Shown here: positions 43,794-53,439 of the stretch, in pieces
Position numbering within the stretch: position 1 is the stretch's first letter
Layout: each line of letters begins with the position of its first letter
Assembly: GCF_008634025.1 (NCBI RefSeq)
Contig: NZ_PDCM01000002.1
Coordinates: forward strand, 4,133,501-4,197,500
DNA length: 64,000 bases
Direction of reading: 5' to 3'
DNA from: Streptomyces albofaciens JCM 4342
GTDB taxonomy: Bacteria; Actinomycetota; Actinomycetes; Streptomycetales; Streptomycetaceae
Translations under genes and position numbers: made by a program
The notes under the pieces: generated by a model
Told to the model about the DNA's origin: nothing
Seen by the model: the letters and a program-made list of their open reading frames with translations, nothing else
Database searches by the model: none

Positions 43794-45083
43794 TCACTCC
43801 GCGTCCTTCCGCACCGGCTTGGCCGGGCTGGCCGGGGCGGCGGGTCCGCCCGGTGCTCCGGGCTTCGCGGAAGGCGCGGCCAGGTAGCTCCCCCAGCCGC
43901 CCTTCGGTGCCCCGCCCACCGGCAGCGAGCGCAGCTTGTCCAGCACCCGCGGGTCCTGCGCGTCCAGCCAGTCGGCCAGTTGCTTGAAGCTCACGCACCG
44001 CACGCCCTTACGGGGGCAGATGGTCTTGATGGCGTCCTCCACAGCGCGCATGTAGGTGCCGCCGTTCCAGGACTCGAAGTGGTTGCCGACGAAGAGCGGT
44101 GCCCGGTTGCCCCGTTCGGCCCGGTGGAACGCGGCGACGAGGCCGTCGCGCATCTGCTTGCCCCAGGTGGCGTGCATCGCCGGGTTGCCCCGGGTCGTAC
44201 CGGACTGGTTGGCCAGGAAGTTGTAGTCCATCGAGAGCGTCTCGAAGGACCGGCCCGGTACGGGGATCTGCTGGAGCGGGAAGTCCCAGATGCCGTCGAT
44301 CTGCTTGGGCCACAGCTGCCGGCCGCCGACGGAGCTGGAGTCGTACCGGAAGCCCATCGCCTTGGCGGCCGGGATCAGGTTGCGCTGCCCTTCCAGACAG
44401 GGCGCGCGCCCGCCGACGAGTTCCTTGCTGTAGTCGAACGGCAGCGGCTTCTCGGACTTGAGCCCGGTGTGCGTCTTCCAGGACTTGACGAACGCCTCGG
44501 CCTGCTGGATCTCGCTCTTCCACTCCTCGGGCGACCAGGTGCCCACCCCGCCGTTGGCGCCGCAGAAATGGCCGTTGAAGTGGGTGCCGATCTCGTTGCC
44601 GTCCATCCAGGCGCCGCGCATCTGCTCCACGGTGGCCCGGACCCCCTTGACGTCGTTGAAGCCGATGTCGGAGGCGCCGGGGCTGTGCTTGGGCGGGTGG
44701 TACGCCTCCTTCTTGTTGCCCGGGAGCAGGTAGACGCCGCTGAGGAAGTACGTCATCCGGGCGTTGTACTTCTTGCCGACCGCCCGGAAGTGGGAGAACA
44801 GCTTCTGGCTGTCCTCGCCGGCGCCGTCCCAGGAGAAGACCACGAACTGCGGTGGCCGCTCCCCGGGTCTGAGGCGTTCGGCCTTCGGCTGCATCGGCTG
44901 TGCCCCGGTGTACGCGGTCGAGCCGTCCCCGATCAGCTTGACCTGCTGGGCGGTGCGCTGCGGCGCCGCCCGGCCCCCTTGGGCGCCGTTCGGGCCGTCC
45001 CCGCCCCCCGCGGCGCAGCCGGCGACCGCCGCCAGCGCCATCGCCGTGCCGATCCCGGCCGTGACCTTCGTTGCGGCTGCCAT
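43794..45083 (-). CDS. Lipoprotein, polysaccharide-deacetylase-like
   Basis: This 429-residue exported protein begins with a signal peptide ending in a lipobox A-V-A-G-C. The mature domain resembles NodB-type carbohydrate deacetylases: FVVFSWDGAGED near the start, and MDGNEIGTHFNGHFCG in place of the H-x3-H metal motif. The usual TFDDG aspartate pair is altered to SWDGAG, so activity is uncertain. The C terminus is Pro/Ala/Gly-rich and may span the cell wall. GGAGCGAGG precedes the ATG at 45083. Confidence 0.82.
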   Translation of the reverse strand: MAAATKVTAGIGTAMALAAVAGCAAGGGDGPNGAQGGRAAPQRTAQQVKLIGDGSTAYTGAQPMQPKAERLRPGERPPQFVVFSWDGAGEDSQKLFSHFRAVGKKYNARMTYFLSGVYLLPGNKKEAYHPPKHSPGASDIGFNDVKGVRATVEQMRGAWMDGNEIGTHFNGHFCGANGGVGTWSPEEWKSEIQQAEAFVKSWKTHTGLKSEKPLPFDYSKELVGGRAPCLEGQRNLIPAAKAMGFRYDSSSVGGRQLWPKQIDGIWDFPLQQIPVPGRSFETLSMDYNFLANQSGTTRGNPAMHATWGKQMRDGLVAAFHRAERGNRAPLFVGNHFESWNGGTYMRAVEDAIKTICPRKGVRCVSFKQLADWLDAQDPRVLDKLRSLPVGGAPKGGWGSYLAAPSAKPGAPGGPAAPASPAKPVRKDAE

Positions 45084-45410
45084 CAGCCACCTCGCTCCCT
45101 GGTGTACGAACTGCGGAACGGAAAAATCGAAAAAACTGATTAACCGCCATTAAGTTCGCACACGCCACGGAACGGGCCATAAAGGACAAGCGACTCGACG
45201 CCACATTCACTCGAAGGACGGAAGGATTGACCCGGATGCCGGAAAAAGCTTCTCTCGACCTTTACGCGTCATTACGCTTCGTTTACCGATACTTGAGAGC
45301 CACCGAGCCGTCACACACCTGACCCCGGTCGGCCGGCTCGCGTCCCGCCGCAGTACACCGCCGCCCACGATCGCGCCCCGCGCGACCGCGCCGCCCCGGA
45401 GGAGACGGGA
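45084..45410. promoter_or_regulatory. Divergent promoter region
   Basis: This gap of 327 bp separates the deacetylase-like lipoprotein from the SulP fusion gene. The left part is the most AT-rich stretch of this area (about 45118-45155) and likely holds the lipoprotein promoter. A ribosome site GGAGGAG precedes the ATG at 45411. No operator was recognised. Confidence 0.4.
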
Positions 45411-47705
45411 ATGTCGCAGCTCCAGAGGCCCCCAGAGCCATCGACCGCACCGGACCCGGCACGCCCGCGGCCGCCGTCCGCAAGCCGCCGCGCGGCCTGG
45501 CGCGGCGACCTGTCCGCCTCGCTCGTCGTCTTCCTGATCGCCGTACCGCTCTCGCTCGGCCTCGCGCTGGCCACCGGCGCGCCCCTCCAGGCGGGCCTGA
45601 TCGCCACGGCCGTCGGCGGCATCGTCGCCGGGCTGCTCGGCGGCGCGCCCCTCCAGGTCAGCGGCGCCGCGACGAGCCTTCTGGTGGTCACCGCCGATCT
45701 GGTCCAGCGCTACGGCTGGCGCGCCACCTGCGCCATCACGGCCCTCGCCGGAGTGGCCCAACTGGCCCTCGGAGCCGTGCGGCTCGCCAGGGGCGCGCTC
45801 GCGATCAGTCCCGCGATCGTGCACGGCATGCTCGCGGGCATCGGCGTCACGATCGCCGTCGGGCAGTTGCACGTGGCGCTCGGCGGCAGCCCCGACAGCT
45901 CGGCGGTCGACAACCTCGCGGCGCTGCCCGGCCAGTTGGCACACCCGCACGTGTCCGCCCTGCTCATCGGCGCCGTCACGGTCGCGGTGCTGGCCGGCTG
46001 GTCGCGGCTGCCCGGGCGGGCCGGCCGGCTGCTGCGTACGGTTCCCGCCCCGCTGGCCGCCGTGGCCGCCGCCACCGCCGTGAGCGCGGCCGTGCCGGCC
46101 CCGCGCGTCACCCTGCCCGACTGGGCACCGCAGGCGCTGCCCGCCCTCCCGGAGGCGCCGGTCCTGGCGATCGCCGCGGCCGTCCTGACCGTCACCCTCG
46201 TCGCCAGCATGGAGTCGCTGCTGTCGGCGGTCGCCGTGGGCCGCCTCGCCGCCGACCGCCCGGACCGCGCCGGCCCCGCGCCCCGTACGGACCTGAACCG
46301 CGAACTGGCGGGCCAGGGCGTCGCCAACGCGCTCTCCGGGCTGCTCGGCGGCCTGCCGGTGGCCGGCGGCGCGATGCGCGGCTCGGCCAACGTACAGGCG
46401 GGCGCGGCCACCCGGCGCGCCACCGTGCTGCACGGCGTCTGGGTGGTGCTGTGCGCCGGCCTGCTCGCCGGGGCCCTGGAGATGATCCCGCTGGCCTCGC
46501 TCGCCGCCCTGGTCATGGCCGTCGGCGTACGGATGGTGAGCTTCGCGCACATCAAGCACGTGCAGCGGCACCGCGAGTTCCCGGTCTACGCGGTGACCTT
46601 GGGCGGTGTGGTGCTCTTCGGCGTGCTCCAGGGCGTGGGCCTGGGGATCGCGGTGGCGGTCTTCCTGTCGCTGCGGCGGCTGACCCACACCCGGGTCACG
46701 GTCGGTGTCGAGGACGGCCGCCACCGGGTGCGGGTCAATGGGCAGTTGACGTTCCTCGCGGTACCGAGGCTGACCCGGGCCCTGGCCCAGGTGCCGGCCG
46801 GCGCGGTCGTGGTGGTCGAGCTGGGCGGTTCCTTCATGGACCACGCCGCGTACGAGGCCCTGCGGGCCTGGACCGACGCCCACCGGGCCGGCGGCGGCTG
46901 GGTGAGCCTCGCCGGGCGCGCCGGGCGCCCGATCGCGGAGCCCGCGAGCGTCCACCACTGCCGGCCGTGGACCCCGTGGCGCAACCACCACTGCACCCGC
47001 CCGCCCGAGGAAGCGGAGTCACCGTCCAGCGGCGGTCAACTGCTCGGCGGTGTCCGCGCGTTCCAGCTCCATACGGCACCGCTCGTACGGGACGAGCTGG
47101 CGCGGCTGGCCCACGAAGGCCAGCGGCCCAGCCAGCTCTTCCTCACCTGCGCCGACTCCCGGCTGGTCACCAGCATGATCACGGCGAGCGGTCCGGGCGA
47201 CCTGTTCACCGTCCGCAACGTCGGCAACCTGATGCCGCCGCCCGGCACGGACCACACCTGCGACTCGGTGGGCGCGGCCATCGAGTACGCCGTGGAGGTG
47301 CTGAAGGTCGGCTCGCTGACCGTGTGCGGGCATTCGGGGTGCGGCGCGATGCAGGCGCTGCTCGGCGCCGACCACGAGCCGGGCGCGCAGACGCCGCTCG
47401 CGCGCTGGCTGCGGCACGGCCGCCCGAGCCTGGCGCGCATGCAGCGGATCGGGCGGCTGGGCCGGGGCGAGGTGGCGCTGGCCGAGCGCCCGGTGGCCGA
47501 CGACGTGGAACGGCTCGCGCTCGTCAACGTCGTGCAGCAACTGGACCACTTGATGTCGTACCCGTGTGTCGCCCGGCGTGTCGCCGAGGGCGCGCTCACC
47601 CTGCACGGGATGTACTTCCACGTGGCCGAGGCCCAGGCGTACGTCCTCGACCGGGCCACCGGGACGTTCTGCGCGGTACGTCCGGGAGCGGCGGTGAAGG
47701 CGTGA
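45411..47705 (+). CDS. SulP-family anion transporter fused to beta-carbonic anhydrase
   Basis: This 764-residue fusion has residues about 30-430 as a SulP transporter with about 11 membrane helices, then a short STAS-like region (residues 435-520) with HRVRVNGQLTFLAVPRLTRAL, and a C-terminal beta-class carbonic anhydrase from about 545. The zinc ligands are visible as C580 in TCADSR (with D582 and R584), H641 and C644 in CGHSGCG. The likely role is bicarbonate or sulfate uptake linked to CO2/HCO3- interconversion at the membrane; such fusions are known in actinobacteria. GGAGGAG lies before the ATG. Confidence 0.93.
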   Translation: MSQLQRPPEPSTAPDPARPRPPSASRRAAWRGDLSASLVVFLIAVPLSLGLALATGAPLQAGLIATAVGGIVAGLLGGAPLQVSGAATSLLVVTADLVQRYGWRATCAITALAGVAQLALGAVRLARGALAISPAIVHGMLAGIGVTIAVGQLHVALGGSPDSSAVDNLAALPGQLAHPHVSALLIGAVTVAVLAGWSRLPGRAGRLLRTVPAPLAAVAAATAVSAAVPAPRVTLPDWAPQALPALPEAPVLAIAAAVLTVTLVASMESLLSAVAVGRLAADRPDRAGPAPRTDLNRELAGQGVANALSGLLGGLPVAGGAMRGSANVQAGAATRRATVLHGVWVVLCAGLLAGALEMIPLASLAALVMAVGVRMVSFAHIKHVQRHREFPVYAVTLGGVVLFGVLQGVGLGIAVAVFLSLRRLTHTRVTVGVEDGRHRVRVNGQLTFLAVPRLTRALAQVPAGAVVVVELGGSFMDHAAYEALRAWTDAHRAGGGWVSLAGRAGRPIAEPASVHHCRPWTPWRNHHCTRPPEEAESPSSGGQLLGGVRAFQLHTAPLVRDELARLAHEGQRPSQLFLTCADSRLVTSMITASGPGDLFTVRNVGNLMPPPGTDHTCDSVGAAIEYAVEVLKVGSLTVCGHSGCGAMQALLGADHEPGAQTPLARWLRHGRPSLARMQRIGRLGRGEVALAERPVADDVERLALVNVVQQLDHLMSYPCVARRVAEGALTLHGMYFHVAEAQAYVLDRATGTFCAVRPGAAVKA

Positions 47706-47836
47706 CCGGACAGGTGGGCGGGCAGGAGCCGGGCGGCGTGGGCGGGCAGGTGTCCGAGCGTCAGCCCGCACGGCCGCCTCACCCCTTCCGGCCACCGTCA
47801 TCCCCAGCCGCAAATGCCACTTGACCTGCGGACAGT

Positions 47837-47852
47837 AAAGGTCTACACCAAT
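47837..47852. promoter_or_regulatory. DasR-box-like (dre) site upstream of acs
   Basis: The 16-mer AAAGGTCTACACCAAT matches 12 of 16 positions of the DasR consensus (ACTGGTCTAGACCACT type), including the core GGTCTA-ACCA. It lies 87 bp upstream of the acs start and overlaps a possible promoter with -35 TTGACC at 47821-47826 and 17-bp spacing. Repression by a DasR-type GntR regulator is inferred. Confidence 0.5.
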
Positions 47853-47938
47853 TTTTGTCCACAGCCCTTGTCAGGCCGGGCGGTGGGCTGATGAGCTATG
47901 GCCGGGACACATCGCACGCCCTGGGAATGGGAGATGAC

Positions 47939-49903
47939 GTGAGCAACGACAGCCTGGCCAACCTTCTCAAGGAGGAGCGGCGGTTCGCGCCGCCCGCCGA
48001 TCTGGCCGCGAACGCCAACGTCACCGCCGAGGCGTACGAACAGGCCGCGGCGGACCGGCTGGGTTTCTGGGCCGCCCAGGCCAAGCGCCTGACGTGGGCC
48101 ACCGAGCCCACCGAGACGCTCGACTGGTCCAACCCGCCGTTCGCCAAGTGGTTCGCCGACGGCAAGCTCAACGTCGCGTACAACTGCGTGGACCGCCATG
48201 TGGAGAACGGCCTCGGCGACCGCGTCGCCATCCACTTCGAGGGCGAGCCCGGCGACACCCGCGCCATCACCTACGCCGAGCTCCAGCGCGAGGTCTCGCA
48301 GGCCGCCAACGCGCTGACCGAGCTGGGCGTGCGGGCCGGCGACCGGGTCGCGATCTACCTGCCGATGATCCCCGAGGCGGTCATCGCCATGCTGGCCTGC
48401 GCCCGCCTGGGCGCGCCGCACTCGGTCGTCTTCGGCGGCTTCTCCGCGGACGCGCTGGCGACCCGCATCAACGACGCCGACGCCCGCGTGGTGATCACCG
48501 CGGACGGCGGCTACCGGCGCGGCAAGCCGTCCGCCCTCAAGCCCGCCGTCGACGAGGCCCTGACCCGGCCGGGTACGGAGAACGTCCGCAGCGTCCTGGT
48601 CGTGCGCCGCACCGGCCAGGAGGACGTGGCCTGGACCGAGGGCCGCGACGTGTGGTGGCACGACATCGTCGGGCGGCAGAGCGAGGCCCACACCCCGGAG
48701 GCGTTCGACGCCGAGCAGCCGCTGTTCATCCTCTACACCTCCGGCACCACCGGTAAGCCCAAGGGCATCCTGCACACCACCGGCGGCTACCTCACCCAGG
48801 TGGCCTACACCCACCACGCCGTCTTCGACCTCAAGCCGGAGACCGACGTCTACTGGTGCACCGCCGACGTCGGCTGGGTGACCGGCCACTCGTACATCAC
48901 CTACGGACCGCTGGCCAACGGCGCGACCGAGGTGCTCTACGAGGGCACGCCCGACACCCCGCACCAGGGCCGCTGGTGGGAGATCGTGCAGAAGTACGGC
49001 GTCACGATCCTCTACACGGCTCCCACCGCGATCCGCGCCTGCATGAAGTGGGGCGACGACATCCCCGCCAAGTACGACCTGTCCTCGCTGCGGGTCCTCG
49101 GTTCGGTGGGCGAGCCCATCAACCCGGAGGCGTGGATGTGGTACCGCAAGCACATCGGCGCCGACCAGGCCCCGATCGTGGACACCTGGTGGCAGACGGA
49201 GACCGGCGGCATGATGCTCAGCCCGCTGCCGGGCGTCACGGAGACCAAGCCCGGCTCGGCGCAGCGCCCGCTGCCCGGCATCGCCGCCACCGTCGTGGAC
49301 GACGAGGCCCACGAGGTGCCGGACGGAGGCGGCGGCTACCTGGTCCTGACCGAGCCGTGGCCGTCCATGCTCCGCACGATCTGGGGCGACGACCAGCGCT
49401 ACCTGGACACCTACTGGTCCCGCTTCCAAGGCAAGTACTTCGCGGGTGACGGCGCGAAGAAGGACGAGGACGGCGACATCTGGCTGCTCGGCCGGGTGGA
49501 CGACGTGATGCTGGTGTCCGGCCACAACATCTCCACCACCGAGGTCGAGTCCGCGCTGGTCTCGCACCCGAAGGTCGCCGAGGCCGCGGTCGTCGGCGCG
49601 GCCGACCCGCAGACGACCCAGGCGATCTGCGCCTTCGTCATCCTGCGCGGCGGCGCGGCGGAGGACGCCGGGCTCGTGGAGGAGCTGCGGGCGCATGTCG
49701 CCAAGCAGCTGGGGCCGATCGCCAAGCCGAAGCGCATCATGCCGGTGGCCGAGCTGCCGAAGACCCGCTCCGGCAAGATCATGCGCCGGCTGCTGCGGGA
49801 CGTGGCGGAGAACCGCGACCTGGGCGACGTCACGACGCTGACCGACTCCACGGTCATGGACCTCATCCAGGCCAAGCTGCCGAGCACGTCGAGCGAGGAC
49901 TGA
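47939..49903 (+). CDS. acs: Acetyl-CoA synthetase (AMP-forming)
   Basis: This 654-residue enzyme converts acetate, ATP and CoA to acetyl-CoA. Motifs are [11 protein letters not shown], the acetate-pocket tryptophan region [25 protein letters not shown], and the C-terminal acetylation site TRSGKIMRR, whose lysine is the target of Pat/CobB control in the family. I chose the GTG at 47939 because the protein then begins [15 protein letters not shown], as in S. coelicolor AcsA, with GGGAGA just upstream; earlier ATGs at 47891 and 47927 extend it with unconserved residues. A possible DasR box and promoter lie upstream, and a hairpin terminator follows. Confidence 0.96.
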   Translation: MSNDSLANLLKEERRFAPPADLAANANVTAEAYEQAAADRLGFWAAQAKRLTWATEPTETLDWSNPPFAKWFADGKLNVAYNCVDRHVENGLGDRVAIHFEGEPGDTRAITYAELQREVSQAANALTELGVRAGDRVAIYLPMIPEAVIAMLACARLGAPHSVVFGGFSADALATRINDADARVVITADGGYRRGKPSALKPAVDEALTRPGTENVRSVLVVRRTGQEDVAWTEGRDVWWHDIVGRQSEAHTPEAFDAEQPLFILYTSGTTGKPKGILHTTGGYLTQVAYTHHAVFDLKPETDVYWCTADVGWVTGHSYITYGPLANGATEVLYEGTPDTPHQGRWWEIVQKYGVTILYTAPTAIRACMKWGDDIPAKYDLSSLRVLGSVGEPINPEAWMWYRKHIGADQAPIVDTWWQTETGGMMLSPLPGVTETKPGSAQRPLPGIAATVVDDEAHEVPDGGGGYLVLTEPWPSMLRTIWGDDQRYLDTYWSRFQGKYFAGDGAKKDEDGDIWLLGRVDDVMLVSGHNISTTEVESALVSHPKVAEAAVVGAADPQTTQAICAFVILRGGAAEDAGLVEELRAHVAKQLGPIAKPKRIMPVAELPKTRSGKIMRRLLRDVAENRDLGDVTTLTDSTVMDLIQAKLPSTSSED

Positions 49904-49917
49904 CCCGCCGTTCCGAG

Positions 49918-49948
49918 GGGCACCCGCCGGGGAACCGGCCGGGTGCCC
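49918..49948 (+). terminator. Hairpin terminator after acs
   Basis: A 9-bp GC stem (49918-49926 with 49940-49948) with an additional CCGG pairing inside the loop lies 15 bp after the acs stop. It is followed by TTCG and not a T-run, as is common in Streptomyces. Confidence 0.6.
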
Positions 49949-50159
49949 TTCGCCTGTTCCGGGCTCCCTCACCTGCCGCCGGGCAGCCGAATGCACCAAA
50001 TGCCCGTAAGGTGAAGATCGCCGGAATGTTCCTTGTGCGGCCCAGGTAGAGTATGGATCGCGTCAAGAACGCGACAACATCACACCGAGGGTGCGCCGGG
50101 AAGTCTGGTCGGCAACTGCAACAGCCGTATTCAGCTGCCGTACGACCGGAGGTCCTCGC

Positions 50160-51554
50160 GTGAGCGCGCCCCACAACCGCCGATCCATATTCCTCGGGCG
50201 GATGTCCCTGCCCGAGCGGACCTTCATCGCGGACGCCCTGCGCGCCGAGACGGTGGGCGGTGTCCTGCTGCTGGTCGCCGCCGTCGTGGCGCTCGTCTGG
50301 GCCAACACGCTGGGCGGCAGCTACGAGGCGGTACGCGGCTTCCACCTCGGCATCGGCTCCATCGGCCTGGACCTGTCCGTACAGCACTGGGCCGCCGACG
50401 GCCTGCTCGCCGTCTTCTTCTTCGTCGCCGGGATCGAGCTGAAGCGCGAACTGGTCGCGGGCGATCTGCGCGAGCCCAAGAAGGCCATCCTCCCGGTGGT
50501 CGCCGCGCTGTGCGGCATGGCGATGCCCGCGCTGGTCTACTTCGTGGTCAACACGGTGGGCGGCGGCTCGACCAACGGCTGGGCGGTGCCGACCGCCACC
50601 GACATCGCCTTCGCGCTGGCCGTCCTCGCCGTCATCGGCACGTCCCTGCCGTCCGCGCTGCGCGCCTTCCTGCTCACCCTCGCCGTCGTCGACGACCTCT
50701 TCGCGATCCTGATCATCGCGGTCTTCTTCACCTCGCAGCTCAACTTCCTGGCGCTCGGCTTCGCCGTCGCCGGCCTCGTCGTCTTCTACCTGCTGCTCCG
50801 CAAGGGCGTCCGCGGCTGGTACATCTACGTACCGCTCGCCCTGGTCATCTGGGGCCTGATGTACAACAGCGGTATCCACGCGACCATCGCGGGCGTGGCC
50901 ATGGGCCTGATGCTGCGCTGCCACCGCCGCGACGGCGAGGAGCAGTCGCCCGGCGAGCACATCGAGCACCTGGTGCGGCCCGTCTCGGCCGGTCTCGCGG
51001 TCCCGCTGTTCGCCCTCTTCTCGGCGGGTGTGTCGGTCTCCGGCAGCGCGCTGCACGACGTGTTCACCAAGCCGGAGACGCTGGGCGTGGTGCTCGGCCT
51101 GGTCGTCGGCAAGGCGGTCGGCATCTTCGGCGGTACGTGGTGCGCGGCCCGCTTCACCAGAGCCGAGCTGAACCCCGACCTGAGATGGCCGGACGTGTTC
51201 GCCGTCGCCTCGCTCGCCGGCATCGGCTTCACGGTCTCCCTGCTCATCGGCGAGCTGGCCTTCACCGACGATCCGCTGCTGACCGACGAGATCAAGGCGG
51301 CCGTGCTGACCGGCTCGCTGATCGCCGCGGTGCTGTCCGGGGTCCTGCTGAAGATACGTAACGCCAAGTACCGCAAGCTCTGTGACGAAGAGGAGCGGGA
51401 CGAGGACCTGGACGGCATCCCGGACGTGTACGAACAGGGCAATCCCGAGTACCACCTGAGAATGGCGAGGATCTTCGAAGCGAAGGCCGCGGAACACCGC
51501 CGCCTTGCCGAAGTGGCCTCCGGCGCCGACGCCGGGGACGATGGTCCGGCATGA
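50160..51554 (+). CDS. nhaA: Na+/H+ antiporter NhaA
   Basis: This 464-residue antiporter exchanges sodium for protons in the membrane. It shows PTATDIAFALAVL (the partner of D133 in E. coli), and LTLAVVDDLFAILIIA with the ion-binding aspartate pair. Eleven to twelve hydrophobic segments precede a charged C-terminal tail of about 60 residues (CDEEERDEDLDGIPDVYE). I chose the GTG at 50160 because GGAGG lies 7 bases upstream; the frame is open further left without conservation. Confidence 0.95.
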   Translation: MSAPHNRRSIFLGRMSLPERTFIADALRAETVGGVLLLVAAVVALVWANTLGGSYEAVRGFHLGIGSIGLDLSVQHWAADGLLAVFFFVAGIELKRELVAGDLREPKKAILPVVAALCGMAMPALVYFVVNTVGGGSTNGWAVPTATDIAFALAVLAVIGTSLPSALRAFLLTLAVVDDLFAILIIAVFFTSQLNFLALGFAVAGLVVFYLLLRKGVRGWYIYVPLALVIWGLMYNSGIHATIAGVAMGLMLRCHRRDGEEQSPGEHIEHLVRPVSAGLAVPLFALFSAGVSVSGSALHDVFTKPETLGVVLGLVVGKAVGIFGGTWCAARFTRAELNPDLRWPDVFAVASLAGIGFTVSLLIGELAFTDDPLLTDEIKAAVLTGSLIAAVLSGVLLKIRNAKYRKLCDEEERDEDLDGIPDVYEQGNPEYHLRMARIFEAKAAEHRRLAEVASGADAGDDGPA

Positions 51555-51598
51555 TCTGAGAGGCTTTGCATCCGGGAGAAGACAAGAGGGAGACGTCG

Positions 51599-52057
51599 AT
51601 GAGCACAGCCGACGACGGCGCGGACCGCAGCCTCGGGCAGTTGGTGGCCACGGCCACCGCCGAGATGTCCGCACTGGTGCACGACGAAATCGCACTGGCC
51701 AAGGCCGAGCTGCGGCAGGACGCGAAGCGGGCCGGCATCGGCAGCGCCGCGTTCCTCGTGGCGGGCGCGCTGGCGCTGTTCGCGCTGCCGGTGCTGAGCT
51801 TCGCGGCCGCCTACGGCATCCACAACCTCGGCCTCGGCCTCGCCTGGTCCTTCCTGATCGTCGGCGGCGCCTTCCTGGTCATCGCCCTGCTGCTGGTGCT
51901 GATGGCGGTGGCCAAGCTCAAGAAGATCAAGAAGCCGGAGAAGACCATCACCTCGGCCAAGGAGACCGCGGCCGTCCTGCAGAACGTCAAGCCGCATCCG
52001 CGTCCGGCCACCGAGGACCATCCGGTCCTGGAGTCTGTGACACGCTCCTCCGTATGA
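51599..52057 (+). CDS. Holin-like (DUF1469) membrane protein
   Basis: This 152-residue protein has an amphipathic start (LGQLVATATAEMSALVHDEIALAKAELRQDAKRAG), two adjacent membrane helices (about 45-70 and 80-107) and a basic C-terminal tail. This matches the putative phage-holin superfamily III / DUF1469 proteins of actinobacteria, function unknown. AGAGGGAGA precedes the ATG at 51599. Its stop overlaps the next start (ATGA), so it is co-translated with the hydrolase. Confidence 0.85.
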   Translation: MSTADDGADRSLGQLVATATAEMSALVHDEIALAKAELRQDAKRAGIGSAAFLVAGALALFALPVLSFAAAYGIHNLGLGLAWSFLIVGGAFLVIALLLVLMAVAKLKKIKKPEKTITSAKETAAVLQNVKPHPRPATEDHPVLESVTRSSV

Positions 52058-52980
52058 CGGCTCCCGACAGTTCCGACACGGTCGTACGTCCCGACGGGCC
52101 CTGGACCCACCGGGACGTGGCGGCCAACGGCGCGCGTTTCCACATCGCCGAGATGGGCGACGGGCCGCTGGTGCTGTTGCTGCACGGCTTTCCGCAGTTC
52201 TGGTGGACCTGGCGCCACCAGCTCCCGGCGCTCGCCGAGGCGGGTTTCCGCGCGGTGGCGATGGATCTGCGCGGCGTGGGCGGCAGCGACCGTACGCCGC
52301 GCGGCTACGATCCGGCCAACCTGGCCCTGGACATCACCGGGGTCGTACGGTCCCTGGGCGAGCCGGACGCCGCGCTGGTCGGGCACGACCTCGGCGGCTA
52401 CCTGGCGTGGACGGCGGCGGTGATGCGGCCGAAGCTGGTGCGGCGTCTGGCGGTGTCCTCGATGCCGCACCCGCGGCGCTGGCGCGCGGCGATGCTCGCC
52501 GACTTCAAGCAGAGCAGGCAGAGCTCCCACATCTGGGGGTTCCAGCAGCCGTGGCTGCCCGAGCGCCGGCTGGTGGCGGACGACGCCGCCCTGGTGGGGC
52601 GGCTGATCCGGGACTGGTCCGGGCCGCGGCTGCCCGAGGACGAGGACATCGACGTCTACCGCCGGGCGATGACCATCCCCTCGACGGCGCACTGCACGGT
52701 CGAGCCGTACCGCTGGCTGGTGCGGTCGATGGCCCGACCGGACGGCATCCAGTTCAACCGGCGCATGAAGTGGCCCGTACGGGTGCCGACGCTGCACCTG
52801 CACGGCTCGCTCGACCCGGTGATGCGCACCCGCAGCGCGGCCGGGTCCGGGGAGTACGTCGAGGCCCCGTACCGCTGGCGCCTCTTCGACGGCCTCGGGC
52901 ACTTCCCCCACGAGGAGGACCCGGTGGCGTTCTCCACCGAGCTGATCAACTGGCTGAAGGACCCGGAACCGGACCGGTAG
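52054..52980 (+). CDS. Alpha/beta hydrolase, epoxide-hydrolase-like
   Basis: This 308-residue alpha/beta hydrolase has the oxyanion segment HGFPQFWWTWR, the nucleophile elbow G-H-D-L-G-G with aspartate as nucleophile, and a C-terminal LGHFPHEEDP supplying the histidine. An aspartate nucleophile marks epoxide hydrolases and haloalkane dehalogenases. The HGFPxFW pattern favours epoxide hydrolase. The substrate is unknown. It overlaps the holin-like gene by four bases. Confidence 0.88.
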   Translation: MTAPDSSDTVVRPDGPWTHRDVAANGARFHIAEMGDGPLVLLLHGFPQFWWTWRHQLPALAEAGFRAVAMDLRGVGGSDRTPRGYDPANLALDITGVVRSLGEPDAALVGHDLGGYLAWTAAVMRPKLVRRLAVSSMPHPRRWRAAMLADFKQSRQSSHIWGFQQPWLPERRLVADDAALVGRLIRDWSGPRLPEDEDIDVYRRAMTIPSTAHCTVEPYRWLVRSMARPDGIQFNRRMKWPVRVPTLHLHGSLDPVMRTRSAAGSGEYVEAPYRWRLFDGLGHFPHEEDPVAFSTELINWLKDPEPDR

Positions 52981-53168
52981 GACCGGGCGGGACGGCGGCC
53001 GGAGCCTTCCGTTCCGGGCCGGTGCGGCCGTGACGGCCGGGCCCGGTGGTACGACACGCCGAACAGATCCGAACGCACGTATGACGAACAGCCAATTGCC
53101 GCCCGCATAGGCCAATTGACGGCCCGCCGAGCGATTACGGAGCCCGGAGCACGGGCAGAGTCGTGGGT

Positions 53169-53366
53169 ATGGGCTGGACGCACGACTACCGTGACGTGGC
53201 ACGCGACCGCCGCAGCAGCGCCGCTGCGACGGGCACTCCGGAGAGGGGAGCCTCGGACCTTGTGTCCGGTGGGTCCCCCGACCTCGCCCACCCGCTGGGC
53301 ATTCCGCGCATCCTGCGCCGCCGGGCGCGCTGGATGACCGCGCGGCTCAAGCATCCACGGACCTGA
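53169..53366 (+). CDS. Hypothetical small basic protein
   Basis: A 65-residue frame starts MGWTHDYRDVARDRR and ends with the basic RILRRRARWMTARLKHPRT. It stands alone in the 459-bp gap between two genes. No family is recognised. A GTG two codons earlier is an alternative start, and no strong ribosome site is seen. The patterned charge distribution gives some support. Confidence 0.35.
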   Translation: MGWTHDYRDVARDRRSSAAATGTPERGASDLVSGGSPDLAHPLGIPRILRRRARWMTARLKHPRT

Positions 53367-53439
53367 CGCCCGCCGGAGCCCCGGGCCGGGGCGCAGGCGT
53401 CCGCCTGCCCGCCCGGACCCGTCCGGCTCGCCCTCCCCG

